Positions 1 to 5,096 of a DNA stretch of 5,096 bases are shown in pieces (within the stretch, counting starts at the first letter, position 1; every line of letters begins with the position of its first letter). The stretch comes from Immundisolibacteraceae bacterium (lineage in GTDB: Bacteria > Pseudomonadota > Gammaproteobacteria > Immundisolibacterales > Immundisolibacteraceae), in the NCBI GenBank assembly GCA_016763355.1, contig JAESTY010000191.1:1-5096 (forward strand), written 5' to 3'. The position numbers and the translations under genes were made by a program. The notes under the pieces are model-generated. The model searched no databases. It saw only the letters and a program-made list of their open reading frames with translations, and was not told where the DNA came from.

Positions 1-1
1 A

Positions 2-106
2 GCTGCTGGACTGGAGCTCGAAGTGTTTTTACGGTTACTCGGCGAACCCGCATCGCAGGCGCGGATGGAACATATGCTTAAAACTGGCAAACCGCTGCGT
101 AACTAA
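2..106 (+). CDS. 3' end of an unidentified protein, possibly crotonase family (partial)
   Basis: The last 34 codons of a gene entering from the left, ending in TAA at 104-106. The tail contains LELEVFLRLLGE, then QARMEHMLKTGKPLRN. This is the most protein-like of the three plus frames: frame 1 is arginine- and serine-rich and stops after 26 codons, and frame 3 is cysteine-rich. An amphipathic helix followed by an Arg-Met and a basic Lys-Pro tail loosely recalls the C-terminus of enoyl-CoA hydratase/isomerase (crotonase) proteins, and a beta-oxidation enzyme would suit the etf genes downstream. The spacing of the conserved positions does not match cleanly, so the family is a guess. That a gene ends here is fairly likely; its function is open. 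Confidence 0.5.
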   Translation, partial: AAGLELEVFLRLLGEPASQARMEHMLKTGKPLRN

Positions 107-144
107 ACGGGCGATACCGATAACTGGACCTGGATCCGGTACGG

Positions 145-173
145 TTGCCCTGTAGCAAGATGATCATTATAAA
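145..173 (+). promoter_or_regulatory. Candidate sigma-70 promoter for the ETF-QO gene
   Basis: TTGCCC (145-150) and TATAAA (168-173) are separated by 17 bases, matching 4/6 and 5/6 positions of the sigma-70 consensus. Transcription would begin near 180, leaving a leader of about 140 bases before the ETF-QO start and including the stem-loop at 202-223. This is a motif reading only; an AT-rich intergenic region can yield such a pair by chance. Confidence 0.4.
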
Positions 174-201
174 ATAGCCCGATTTATTCACTCTTAAAGG
201 C

Positions 202-223
202 GGTAAATTCTCCGGAATTTGCC
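202..223 (+). promoter_or_regulatory. Leader stem-loop with UCCG tetraloop upstream of ETF-QO
   Basis: GGTAAATTC (202-210) and GAATTTGCC (215-223) pair over 9 bases with one G-U wobble. The loop TCCG (211-214) is closed by C-G, which is the stable c(UNCG)g tetraloop form. No T-run follows (next bases ATTAGAG), so it does not look like an intrinsic terminator. It may be an RNA structure in the ETF-QO leader. As DNA, the same inverted repeat could be an operator, 22-44 bases downstream of the predicted transcription start. Confidence 0.5.
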
Positions 224-308
224 ATTAGAGCTGGGTATAAAGTGTTGGAAGTATGGCGGGCAGTTGTCGTTGATTGACTGTTTTCCGGTGAGGAGATTAA
301 AAGCAGAA

Positions 309-326
309 ATGAGTTACACGCCATGA
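309..326 (+). promoter_or_regulatory. Five-codon mini-ORF overlapping the ETF-QO start
   Basis: ATG at 309 opens the mini-ORF MSYTP, which stops with TGA at 324-326 and overlaps the ETF-QO ATG (323-325) as ATGA. The only good purine-rich ribosome-binding sequence in the area, GAGGAG (290-295), lies 13 bases before the mini-ORF ATG but 27 bases before the ETF-QO ATG. Translational coupling would therefore explain how ETF-QO is initiated. Translation of the mini-ORF is an inference. Confidence 0.35.
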
Positions 327-1927
327 GTGATAGAGATGTAATTGAGTTTGATGTGCTGATTGTTGGTGCGGGTCCTGCGGGTCTGGCTACGGCGATTCGC
401 CTGAAGCAATTGCGGGAAGACCTGAATGTCTGTGTGATCGATAAAGCTTCGACCGTGGGTGCACAGATATTATCTGGCGCAGTGATGGAGCCAGAGCCAC
501 TTGATGAGCTGTTGCCAGGCTGGCGTGATAATCCGCCGCCGATTCTGCAACCGGTACTTAAAGACGAGTTCTCTTTTCTCACTGAGAAAAGTCGTTACTG
601 GATGCCGAATCCGCCGCAGATGAATAATCACGGTAATTTCATCATCTCCCTGGGTGCGACCTGCGCCTGGTTGGCTGAGCAGGCCGAAGAAGCAGGTGTC
701 GAAATTTACCCTGGGTTTGCTGCATCCGAGCCACTCTTTAACGAAGCAGGTGACCAGGTCATTGGTGTTCGTATCGGTGATATGGGCATTGATAAGCAAG
801 GTAACCCTAAAGATGGTTTTATGCAGGGGGTTGATATCACTGCACAGATGACGGTGCTTGCTGAAGGCTGCCGGGGTAGTGTCAGTAAAGCCTTGATTGC
901 CAAATTCGGCCTGGATGCGGACTGCGATCCACAGACCTATGGCATCGGCATGAAAGAACTTTGGCAGGTACCGAAGGGTCGAGTTAAACCCGGCACCGTG
1001 CAACACACATTAGGCTGGCCGCTGGATACCAGTACCTATGGTGGTAGTTTTCTTTATCAACTCGATGAAGACCGAGTTGCGTTAGGTTTTGTTATTGGTC
1101 TGGATTATCAGGATCCTGAATTTGAACCTTTTGAGGCGTTTCAGCAGTTTAAAAATCATCCCTCGATTAAAGCTCTGCTGGAGGGCGGCACCATTATTTC
1201 TAGTGGCGCGCGGGCGATTGTTGAAGGTGGTATTCAATCGTTACCAAAGCTGGAAATGCCCGGTGCGCTCTTGGTGGGTGATGCGGGTGGTAAGCTGAAT
1301 GTGCCCAAGATCAAGGGAACACATATGGCATTGCGCTCTGGCATGATGGCGGCGGAGCATCTCGCCAAAGAGCTGACCCATAGTGGTTATGATCAACTCT
1401 GGCGCGGATCTTCTTCGGCTGCAGAGTTGCATAAGGTGCGCAACATTCGGCCGGGTTTTCAGAAAGGTATGTGGTTCGGGCTGGTTAACGCAGCCATAGA
1501 AACGGTCACCATGGGTAAACTGCCGCGGACATTGAGCAACCATCCTGACCATGAACAACTACGTAAGGTCAGTGAGCCTCGTTTGTCGCCGCAATATGAT
1601 TCATCAAAACGGTCGCTTGAACCTCGGGATCGTTTAGCCTCGGTCTATTTTGCCGCGACTGAACACGATGAGGACCAGCCGGTGCATTTACAGGTCACGG
1701 ACACCAATATTTGTGTGACTCGCTGCAAGGAGGAGTACAACAATCCCTGTACCCGTTTTTGTCCGGCAAATGTGTATGAAATGGTTGAAACTGATGGTGA
1801 GACCCAGTTACAGATCAATTCGGCGAACTGTGTGCACTGTAAAACCTGCGATATTAAAGATCCCTATCAGATCATTAACTGGACCACCCCGGAAGGTAGT
1901 GCGGGTCCCAACTATGTGAATCTGTGA
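323..1927 (+). CDS. Electron transfer flavoprotein-ubiquinone oxidoreductase (ETF-QO)
   Basis: Takes electrons from reduced EtfAB and reduces ubiquinone at the cytoplasmic membrane, linking acyl-CoA and other flavin dehydrogenases to the respiratory chain. The 534-residue protein is close to the usual bacterial length (about 540-560). An N-terminal FAD dinucleotide-binding motif is at 12-20 (LIVGAGPAG), followed by VGAQILSGAVMEP (45-57), GIGMKELW (207-214) and the second FAD segment GDAGGKLNVPKIKGTHMA (319-336). The C-terminal [4Fe-4S] domain has all four expected ligands: C480 in FCPA and C503, C506, C509 in CVHCKTCDIKDP. No transmembrane helix is obvious, as expected for this monotopic family. 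The start at 323 puts the FAD motif at the usual distance. No ATG, GTG or TTG start lies in frame between the upstream stop at 275 and 323, and no Shine-Dalgarno sits at normal spacing (see the mini-ORF). The gene is followed by etfB and etfA on the same strand. It is often called etfD or etfDH; I leave the symbol blank because usage varies. Confidence 0.97.
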   Translation: MSDRDVIEFDVLIVGAGPAGLATAIRLKQLREDLNVCVIDKASTVGAQILSGAVMEPEPLDELLPGWRDNPPPILQPVLKDEFSFLTEKSRYWMPNPPQMNNHGNFIISLGATCAWLAEQAEEAGVEIYPGFAASEPLFNEAGDQVIGVRIGDMGIDKQGNPKDGFMQGVDITAQMTVLAEGCRGSVSKALIAKFGLDADCDPQTYGIGMKELWQVPKGRVKPGTVQHTLGWPLDTSTYGGSFLYQLDEDRVALGFVIGLDYQDPEFEPFEAFQQFKNHPSIKALLEGGTIISSGARAIVEGGIQSLPKLEMPGALLVGDAGGKLNVPKIKGTHMALRSGMMAAEHLAKELTHSGYDQLWRGSSSAAELHKVRNIRPGFQKGMWFGLVNAAIETVTMGKLPRTLSNHPDHEQLRKVSEPRLSPQYDSSKRSLEPRDRLASVYFAATEHDEDQPVHLQVTDTNICVTRCKEEYNNPCTRFCPANVYEMVETDGETQLQINSANCVHCKTCDIKDPYQIINWTTPEGSAGPNYVNL

Positions 1928-2024
1928 TTGGTGAGGCCAATAAACTCGCCCAGTGATGGCGTGTTGTTAACCGGGAAGTTGCTTCAGCACAAAACGACCC
2001 TATAAGGATGTGAGATAGCTTGTT

Positions 2025-2777
2025 ATGAAAATTCTGGTTGGTATTAAGCGAGTGGTTGATTACAACGTTCGTATTCGAGTCAAACCCGATGGTAGTGGTG
2101 TGGTCACCGACGGCGTAAAGATGAGCATGAATCCGTTCGATGAAATTGCCGTTGAAGAGGCGTTGCAGATTAAAGAACGTGGCGAATGCGATGAAATTAT
2201 TGTCATCAGTATCGGTGCTAAGCAATCTCAGGAACAGCTGCGTACTGCGCTGGCCATGGGTGCCGATCGTGGTGTTCATGTTTTGGTCGATGAGCAAATA
2301 GAGCCGCTAACGGCTTCAAAAGCTATTCTTTCGGTAGCCCAGTCTGAGGGCGTTGACCTGATTTTGCTGGGTAAGCAAGCGATTGATGACGACAACAATC
2401 AGACCGCTCAGATGGTTGCCGCGCTTTGGGATCGACCGCAGGCGACTTTTGCTTCCGAACTGGCTTTTACGGATGGCAAGGTGACTGCGGTCAGAGAAGT
2501 GGATGCTGGACTGGAAGTGCTCGAAGTTGATCTGCCGGCGGTGATCTCAGTCGATTTACGTCTTAATGAACCCCGCTACGTGAAGTTGCCTGACATGATG
2601 AAGGCAAAGAAAAAGACTATCGATGTGAAGAGTCTCGAGGATCTAGGTGTTACCTCAGGCGCTGGTGTGACTTCTCTGGGTGTGCGTGCGCCAGAGGGTC
2701 GTCAGGCTGGCATCAAGGTGGAAACCGTAGAAGAGTTGGTTAAAGAGCTTCAGGCCCGAGGACTGGTCAATGACTAA
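2025..2777 (+). CDS. etfB: Electron transfer flavoprotein subunit beta
   Basis: Small subunit of the soluble EtfAB heterodimer, which carries electrons from acyl-CoA dehydrogenases and related enzymes to ETF-QO. The 250 residues match the family length (about 249-255). The start MKILVGIKRVVDYNVRIRVK is the classic EtfB N-terminus, followed by MSMNPFDEIAVEEALQIKE (33-51) and EQLRTALAMGADR (70-82). GKQAIDDDNNQTAQM (116-130) corresponds to the nucleotide (AMP)-binding loop. NEPRYVKLPDMMKAKKK (181-197) is the partner-recognition loop; L188 corresponds to the anchor leucine of human ETF-beta and the lysine cluster follows it. The EtfB signature region reads REVDAGLE (157-164), with Ala where Gly is common. 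ATG at 2025 is fixed by homology. The nearest purine-rich sequence, AAGGA (2004-2008), is 16 bases upstream, farther than usual. The gene overlaps etfA by 8 bases. Confidence 0.97.
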   Translation: MKILVGIKRVVDYNVRIRVKPDGSGVVTDGVKMSMNPFDEIAVEEALQIKERGECDEIIVISIGAKQSQEQLRTALAMGADRGVHVLVDEQIEPLTASKAILSVAQSEGVDLILLGKQAIDDDNNQTAQMVAALWDRPQATFASELAFTDGKVTAVREVDAGLEVLEVDLPAVISVDLRLNEPRYVKLPDMMKAKKKTIDVKSLEDLGVTSGAGVTSLGVRAPEGRQAGIKVETVEELVKELQARGLVND

Positions 2778-3717
2778 AGTACTGATAATTGCTGAACATG
2801 ACGGCGAAAAATTAAATTCATCCACGGCCAAGGCTTTGACCTGTGGTCTGGATATTGGTGCTGATGCGGTAGAAATTGCTGTTTTTGGCGCAGAGGGCAG
2901 CCATGGTGTTGCTGATCAGGCGGCAAACCTTGTAGGTGTGTCTCGGGTACTGCTGTTGGCCAGAGCTGAGAACAGCAAACCAGTATCAGCGGTGCTAGCA
3001 CCGCAGATTGCCGAGTTGGCGGGTGACTACAGTCATGTGTTGGCACCATCAACCACTTTTGGCAAAGATTTAATGCCACGGGTTGCCGCATTATTGGATC
3101 TACCTTCGGTAACCGATGTGATGAAGGTGATTTCTGCAGATACATTCGAACGGCCCATTTATGCGGGTAATGCGATTGATACGGTGAAATTACCGGACGG
3201 CATTTCTACCATGATCGGTACCGCCCGACCGGCGTCGTTTAAAGCCGCGGCGGAAGGTGGTAGTGCCAGTGTTGAAGCTGTTGAAACCAACGCTACGCTG
3301 CCCAGTCATAGCCGTTATGTGGAATTACGTCAGCAGGTTTCTGATCGTCCAGATTTGCAATCGGCTGCGAAAGTGGTTTCAGGTGGTCGCGGGGTTGGTA
3401 GCAGTGAAAACTTTGCGGTTATTTTCTCACTGGCAGATAAATTGGGTGCCGGCGCCGGTGCTTCCCGTGCTGCGGTTGATGCCGGGTTTGTTCCCAATGA
3501 TATGCAGGTTGGTCAAACCGGTAAGGTAATTGCTCCAGATCTTTATATTGCCTGTGGTATCTCTGGTGCGATTCAGCATCTGGCGGGAATTAAGGATGCG
3601 GGTACGATTGTTGCCATCAACAGTGATGCCGATGCACCAATATTCGAAGTCGCTGATTTAGGTATGGTTGGTGATCTGTTTGAACTATTGCCTGCCCTGG
3701 AAAAAGCGCTCGGCTAG
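2770..3717 (+). CDS. etfA: Electron transfer flavoprotein subunit alpha
   Basis: Large, FAD-carrying subunit of EtfAB. At 315 residues it has the standard bacterial length. The N-terminal domain begins MTKVLIIAEHDGEKLN and contains APSTTFGKDLMPRVAALLD (92-110) and YAGNAIDTVK (131-140). The C-terminal FAD domain carries SGGRGVGS (204-211), GASRAAVDAGF (230-240), QVGQTGKVIAPDLYIACGIS (246-265), GAIQHLAGI (266-274) and VAINSDADAPIF (281-292), satisfying the EtfA family signature. R207, S232, R233, Q249, T250, H270, N284 and D302 line up at a constant offset of 16 with FAD-region positions of human ETF-alpha as I remember them. Its ATG lies inside the end of etfB (ATGACTAA; etfB stops at 2775-2777), so the two are probably translationally coupled, which suits a 1:1 complex. 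Nothing appears missing. Confidence 0.97.
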   Translation: MTKVLIIAEHDGEKLNSSTAKALTCGLDIGADAVEIAVFGAEGSHGVADQAANLVGVSRVLLLARAENSKPVSAVLAPQIAELAGDYSHVLAPSTTFGKDLMPRVAALLDLPSVTDVMKVISADTFERPIYAGNAIDTVKLPDGISTMIGTARPASFKAAAEGGSASVEAVETNATLPSHSRYVELRQQVSDRPDLQSAAKVVSGGRGVGSSENFAVIFSLADKLGAGAGASRAAVDAGFVPNDMQVGQTGKVIAPDLYIACGISGAIQHLAGIKDAGTIVAINSDADAPIFEVADLGMVGDLFELLPALEKALG

Positions 3718-3724
3718 CGGACTA

Positions 3725-3765
3725 GATATGACTGTGATATCTGCGGGTATCACAGTCTTAATATC
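3725..3765. terminator. Strong inverted repeat between convergent etfA and phaR, likely bidirectional terminator
   Basis: GACTGTGATA (3730-3739) and TATCACAGTC (3748-3757) form a perfect 10-bp stem with an 8-base loop. An outer GATAT (3725-3729)/ATATC (3761-3765) pair can extend it by 5 bp past a 3-base bulge. It starts 8 bases after the etfA stop and lies 45 bases past the end of phaR. Neither strand has a clear U-tract right after the stem, so intrinsic termination may be inefficient; mRNA 3'-end protection is another possible role. Confidence 0.6.
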
Positions 3766-3809
3766 GAAGAGTTGGTGGGGTTTTGCCATGATCGTCTATC
3801 TGGGTCGGG

Positions 3810-4460
3810 CTATTTGTTTGCTAACTCATTCAGTTGCTGCTGCAAGGTAACCATCTGGCGTTGAAGTTCGTTGAGTTCTACAGTAGATGCCTCTGTTTTT
3901 TCTGGTGGTGAATTTTCGGATTTTGTTCTCTTTGACTTCGATTTTTTTGCTGTCGAATCCTCAGGTGTGACCGATTCCTCTTTGGAGCCCGCATCGGCCT
4001 CCTTGGGGACGAAGGTTTCCATTAATGAACTCCACATATCGGCCTGTTGCTCATTCAGGCTGCCTCGTTCGATCGTGGGTGCAAACTCTGCAAACAGGCC
4101 GTCCATGTGTTGCTGGAGTCCGGTCTGCTGGCGCATGAAATTAGTTAGCGCATTGCCAAGGTAGTCGATAAACATCTGGTTGATCGGCGACGGAACATAA
4201 AGGCCGACCATTTCACGCAACGCATCGACTGTCATCACGGATGTTTCTTCGTCCACCTCGTGATCACTAATAATCTGCACCAGAATTTGGCGGGTGATCT
4301 CCTGACCTGTTTTAGCATCTTCGACCACAAATTCGATATGCTCTCGGGCCAGCAAGGTTAGATCTGCGAGCGTTATATAACGACTCTTCTCGGTATCATA
4401 GAGACGCCGGTTGGCGTATTTTTTGATTAGCTTCGCCGAGCCTGGTTTTGCTGGGGACAT
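3810..4460 (-). CDS. phaR: Polyhydroxyalkanoate synthesis repressor PhaR
   Basis: DNA-binding regulator that, in characterised bacteria, represses phasin and other PHA genes and is released by binding nascent PHA granules. The N-terminal PHB accumulation-regulator domain is diagnostic: KLIKKYANRRLYDTEKSRYI (10-29), then TLADLTLLAREHIEFVVEDAKTG (30-52) and ITRQILVQIISDHE (55-68). A second conserved block runs through ALREMVGLYVPSPINQMFIDYL (80-101) and the helical stretch to about 150. Residues 152-194 are a low-complexity, highly charged linker containing AKKSKSKRTK, ending in a short leucine/glutamine-rich coiled-coil (196-215). At 216 residues it is longer than the 183-residue Cupriavidus protein. 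The start is taken as ATG at 4460; a TTG one codon upstream (4463) is in frame but less likely. AGG (4470-4468) provides a weak ribosome-binding site 7 bases before the ATG. The gene is convergent with etfA and divergent from tkt. No PHA synthase or phasin gene lies in the window. Confidence 0.93.
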   Translation of the reverse strand: MSPAKPGSAKLIKKYANRRLYDTEKSRYITLADLTLLAREHIEFVVEDAKTGQEITRQILVQIISDHEVDEETSVMTVDALREMVGLYVPSPINQMFIDYLGNALTNFMRQQTGLQQHMDGLFAEFAPTIERGSLNEQQADMWSSLMETFVPKEADAGSKEESVTPEDSTAKKSKSKRTKSENSPPEKTEASTVELNELQRQMVTLQQQLNELANK

Positions 4461-4530
4461 CAAAAAGCCTGTAGATGGATAGACGCTTACAGCGGCTACA
4501 GTACAACATTCGCCATTGGCCGCGGTTTTT

Positions 4531-4578
4531 CCTAACAGTTTAGAAGGTGTGCTTTTTTTAAGCCTACAACATGTTAGG
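4531..4578 (-). repeat. Nested inverted repeat in the presumed phaR leader
   Basis: CCTAACA (4531-4537) and TGTTAGG (4572-4578) are perfect 7-base complements around a 34-base interior. The interior contains a smaller GCTT (4551-4554)/AAGC (4560-4563) stem around a T-run. The outer arm abuts the operator-like palindrome directly. If phaR is transcribed from near 4596, this sequence would fold in its 5' leader. No function is assigned. Confidence 0.35.
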
Positions 4579-4596
4579 ACTGACCAATCGGTCAGT
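4579..4596. promoter_or_regulatory. Palindromic operator-like site, TetR-family style
   Basis: ACTGACC (4579-4585) and GGTCAGT (4590-4596) are perfect inverted 7-base arms around AATC. The GACC-N4-GGTC core resembles operators of TetR-family repressors (for example NemR-type TAGACC...GGTCTA). It lies immediately downstream of the candidate phaR -10 box, covering roughly +1 to +18 of that transcript, a position where a bound repressor would block transcription. It lacks the TGC-rich character reported for PhaR sites, so autoregulation by PhaR is not favoured. The binding protein is unknown. Confidence 0.5.
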
Positions 4597-4602
4597 GGGG
4601 TG

Positions 4603-4608
4603 AGTATA
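4603..4608 (-). promoter_or_regulatory. Candidate -10 box of the phaR promoter
   Basis: On the minus strand these bases read TATACT, 5/6 to the sigma-70 consensus. Transcription would start near 4596 and give a leader of about 136 bases before the phaR ATG. No recognisable -35 hexamer is found at 16-18 bases upstream (CCAGAA at best), so the promoter would be weak or need an activator. Confidence 0.35.
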
Positions 4609-4768
4609 GCGCTTATTAGAGCAATTCTGGGCAGTGATCGAGCTTTTGTCTAGCTGCCTTTGACGGCAGGCAAATATGTTAATCTGTGGTGCTGGAGAGG
4701 TGCCCCGTTTTGGTCGTGAATATGTAATTAAACGATTCTGCTAAAAGGTTAGTTTTTGTCTTGGCTTG

Positions 4769-4791
4769 ACTCGGTTTTTCGTTAACTGAGT
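4769..4791 (+). repeat. 8-bp inverted repeat upstream of tkt
   Basis: ACTCGGTT (4769-4776) pairs with AACTGAGT (4784-4791), with one G-U, around the 7-base loop TTTCGTT. It lies about 115 bases before the tkt start and just upstream of the candidate tkt promoter, so it could be an operator; if transcription begins farther upstream, it would instead be a leader hairpin. No T-run follows the stem. Confidence 0.4.
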
Positions 4792-4796
4792 TCTGA

Positions 4797-4823
4797 TTGG
4801 CTATTATTCGGTAAGGCTATATT
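4797..4823 (+). promoter_or_regulatory. Weak candidate promoter for tkt
   Basis: TTGGCT (4797-4802) and TATATT (4818-4823) are separated by 15 bases, shorter than the ideal 17. It is the best pair I can see near the gene and would place the start around 4830, giving a leader of about 75 bases. Other AT-rich boxes nearby (such as TATTAT at 4802-4807) make the assignment uncertain. Confidence 0.25.
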
Positions 4824-4906
4824 TCGTAAGGGTTTATCCCCAATGTTCAGGTTTATATCCGCTGCTATTTTGAAGGCCGCGGTTCAATTTTAATGACGGA
4901 GCAAGA

Positions 4907-5096
4907 ATGTCCACCTCTAACCAACTAGCGAACGCATTACGGGTGTTAAGTATCGATGCTGTTCAGCAAGCCAATTCTGGTCATCCAGGTGCGCCTATGG
5001 GCATGGCTGAGATTGCTGAAGTTTTGTGGAATGGTTATCTAAGTCATAACCCGGCAGACCCTAAATGGTTAAACCGTGATCGGTTCGTGCTCTCCA
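4907..5096 (+). CDS. tkt: Transketolase, N-terminal part (cut by window end)
   Basis: Thiamine diphosphate- and Mg-dependent enzyme that moves two-carbon ketol units between sugar phosphates in the non-oxidative pentose phosphate pathway; cytoplasmic. Only the first 63 codons of a protein normally about 660 residues long are present. They read like E. coli TktA: LANALRVLSIDAVQQANSGH (7-26), PGAPMGMAEIAEVLW (27-41), then HNPADPKWLNRDRFVLS (47-63). H26 matches the conserved active-site histidine at position 26 of E. coli transketolase. GGAG (4898-4901) is a good ribosome-binding site 5 bases before the ATG, which supports this start. The gene is divergent from phaR and preceded by a long leader. 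The frame is open to the window edge. Confidence 0.96.
   Translation, partial: MSTSNQLANALRVLSIDAVQQANSGHPGAPMGMAEIAEVLWNGYLSHNPADPKWLNRDRFVLS

Larger units (their letters stand above)
4461..4906. other. Divergent phaR-tkt intergenic region
   Basis: 446 bases with no recognised gene. It holds an inverted repeat in the probable phaR leader (4531-4578), the operator-like palindrome (4579-4596), a TATACT box for phaR (4603-4608), a weak 5-bp hairpin CTGCC/GGCAG (4654-4669), a 22-codon ORF (4676-4744), an 8-bp inverted repeat (4769-4791), a weak tkt promoter candidate (4797-4823) and three related AGG-TTTAT-like segments (4807-4858). I recognise no known riboswitch. Confidence 0.7.

Noticed and set aside
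108..151. Possible terminator after the first gene (GGGC...GCCC with TACCG/CGGTA inside)
   Set aside because: The stems are short and interrupted, the loop is long, no T-run follows, and the right arm overlaps the candidate -35 box.
274..302. TTGACT (274-279) with TTAAAA (297-302) as the ETF-QO promoter
   Set aside because: The -10 match is poor and the transcript would start at or after the ribosome-binding sequence, so the upstream TTGCCC/TATAAA pair is preferred.
184..1006. Antisense ORFs of 132 and 178 codons opposite the ETF-QO start region
   Set aside because: They lie opposite a clearly recognisable ETF-QO frame, show no domain pattern and lack ribosome-binding sites; they are shadows of the real gene.
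1927..1941. ATTGG-TGAGG-CCAAT hairpin after ETF-QO as a terminator
   Set aside because: Only 5 bp, AT-rich at its base and without a T-run; too weak to claim that ETF-QO is separated transcriptionally from etfBA.
1875..2297. 140-codon antisense ORF across the ETF-QO/etfB junction
   Set aside because: It spans the ends of two well-supported genes on the other strand, and its His/Thr/Asn-rich composition is typical of an antisense shadow.
3871..4164. Plus-strand 97-codon ORF opposite phaR
   Set aside because: The PhaR frame on the minus strand is diagnostic; this Ser/Cys-rich frame is its antisense shadow.
4461..4463. TTG start for phaR one codon upstream
   Set aside because: The adjacent ATG at 4460 is the stronger start codon with acceptable spacing to the AGG; using TTG would add only one residue.
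4766..4771. TTGACT as the tkt -35 box
   Set aside because: No acceptable -10 hexamer occurs 15-19 bases downstream.
4893..4928. ATG at 4893 opening a short frame overlapping the tkt start
   Set aside because: It is out of frame with tkt, stops after 11 codons and has no ribosome-binding site; the GGAG at 4898 serves the tkt ATG.

Overview
The window reads as chromosomal core-metabolism DNA from a heterotrophic gammaproteobacterium. The ETF-quinone oxidoreductase, EtfB and EtfA are of the proteobacterial type, the transketolase start resembles E. coli TktA, and a PhaR regulator points to a polyhydroxyalkanoate (PHA) maker. Base composition looks moderate and even. I see no insertion sequence, phage gene, tRNA, rRNA or CRISPR array. 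The genus cannot be fixed from this sequence.

Layout from left to right. A short 3' end of a plus-strand gene (2-106) has an uncertain identity, possibly crotonase family. A 216-base gap follows, with a candidate promoter, a stem-loop capped by a UCCG tetraloop and a five-codon mini-ORF. Next come three co-directional genes: ETF-ubiquinone oxidoreductase (323-1927), etfB (2025-2777) and etfA (2770-3717); the last two overlap by 8 bases. A strong inverted repeat (3725-3765) lies between etfA and the convergent phaR gene (3810-4460, minus strand). A 446-base divergent intergenic region holds a TetR-type operator-like palindrome, a candidate phaR promoter, several inverted repeats and a 22-codon ORF. 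The window ends inside tkt (from 4907, plus strand).

The three etf genes form a complete electron-transfer module. Acyl-CoA and related flavin dehydrogenases reduce the EtfAB heterodimer, which passes electrons to the membrane-bound flavin/iron-sulfur ETF-QO and on to ubiquinone. PhaR controls storage of carbon as PHA granules, which draws on the acyl-CoA pools that beta-oxidation consumes. Transketolase belongs to the pentose phosphate pathway.

I found no evidence for a new multi-gene system. The observations most worth checking are regulatory: the palindrome at the presumed phaR transcription start, the structured ETF-QO leader with its overlapping mini-ORF, and the long tkt leader.
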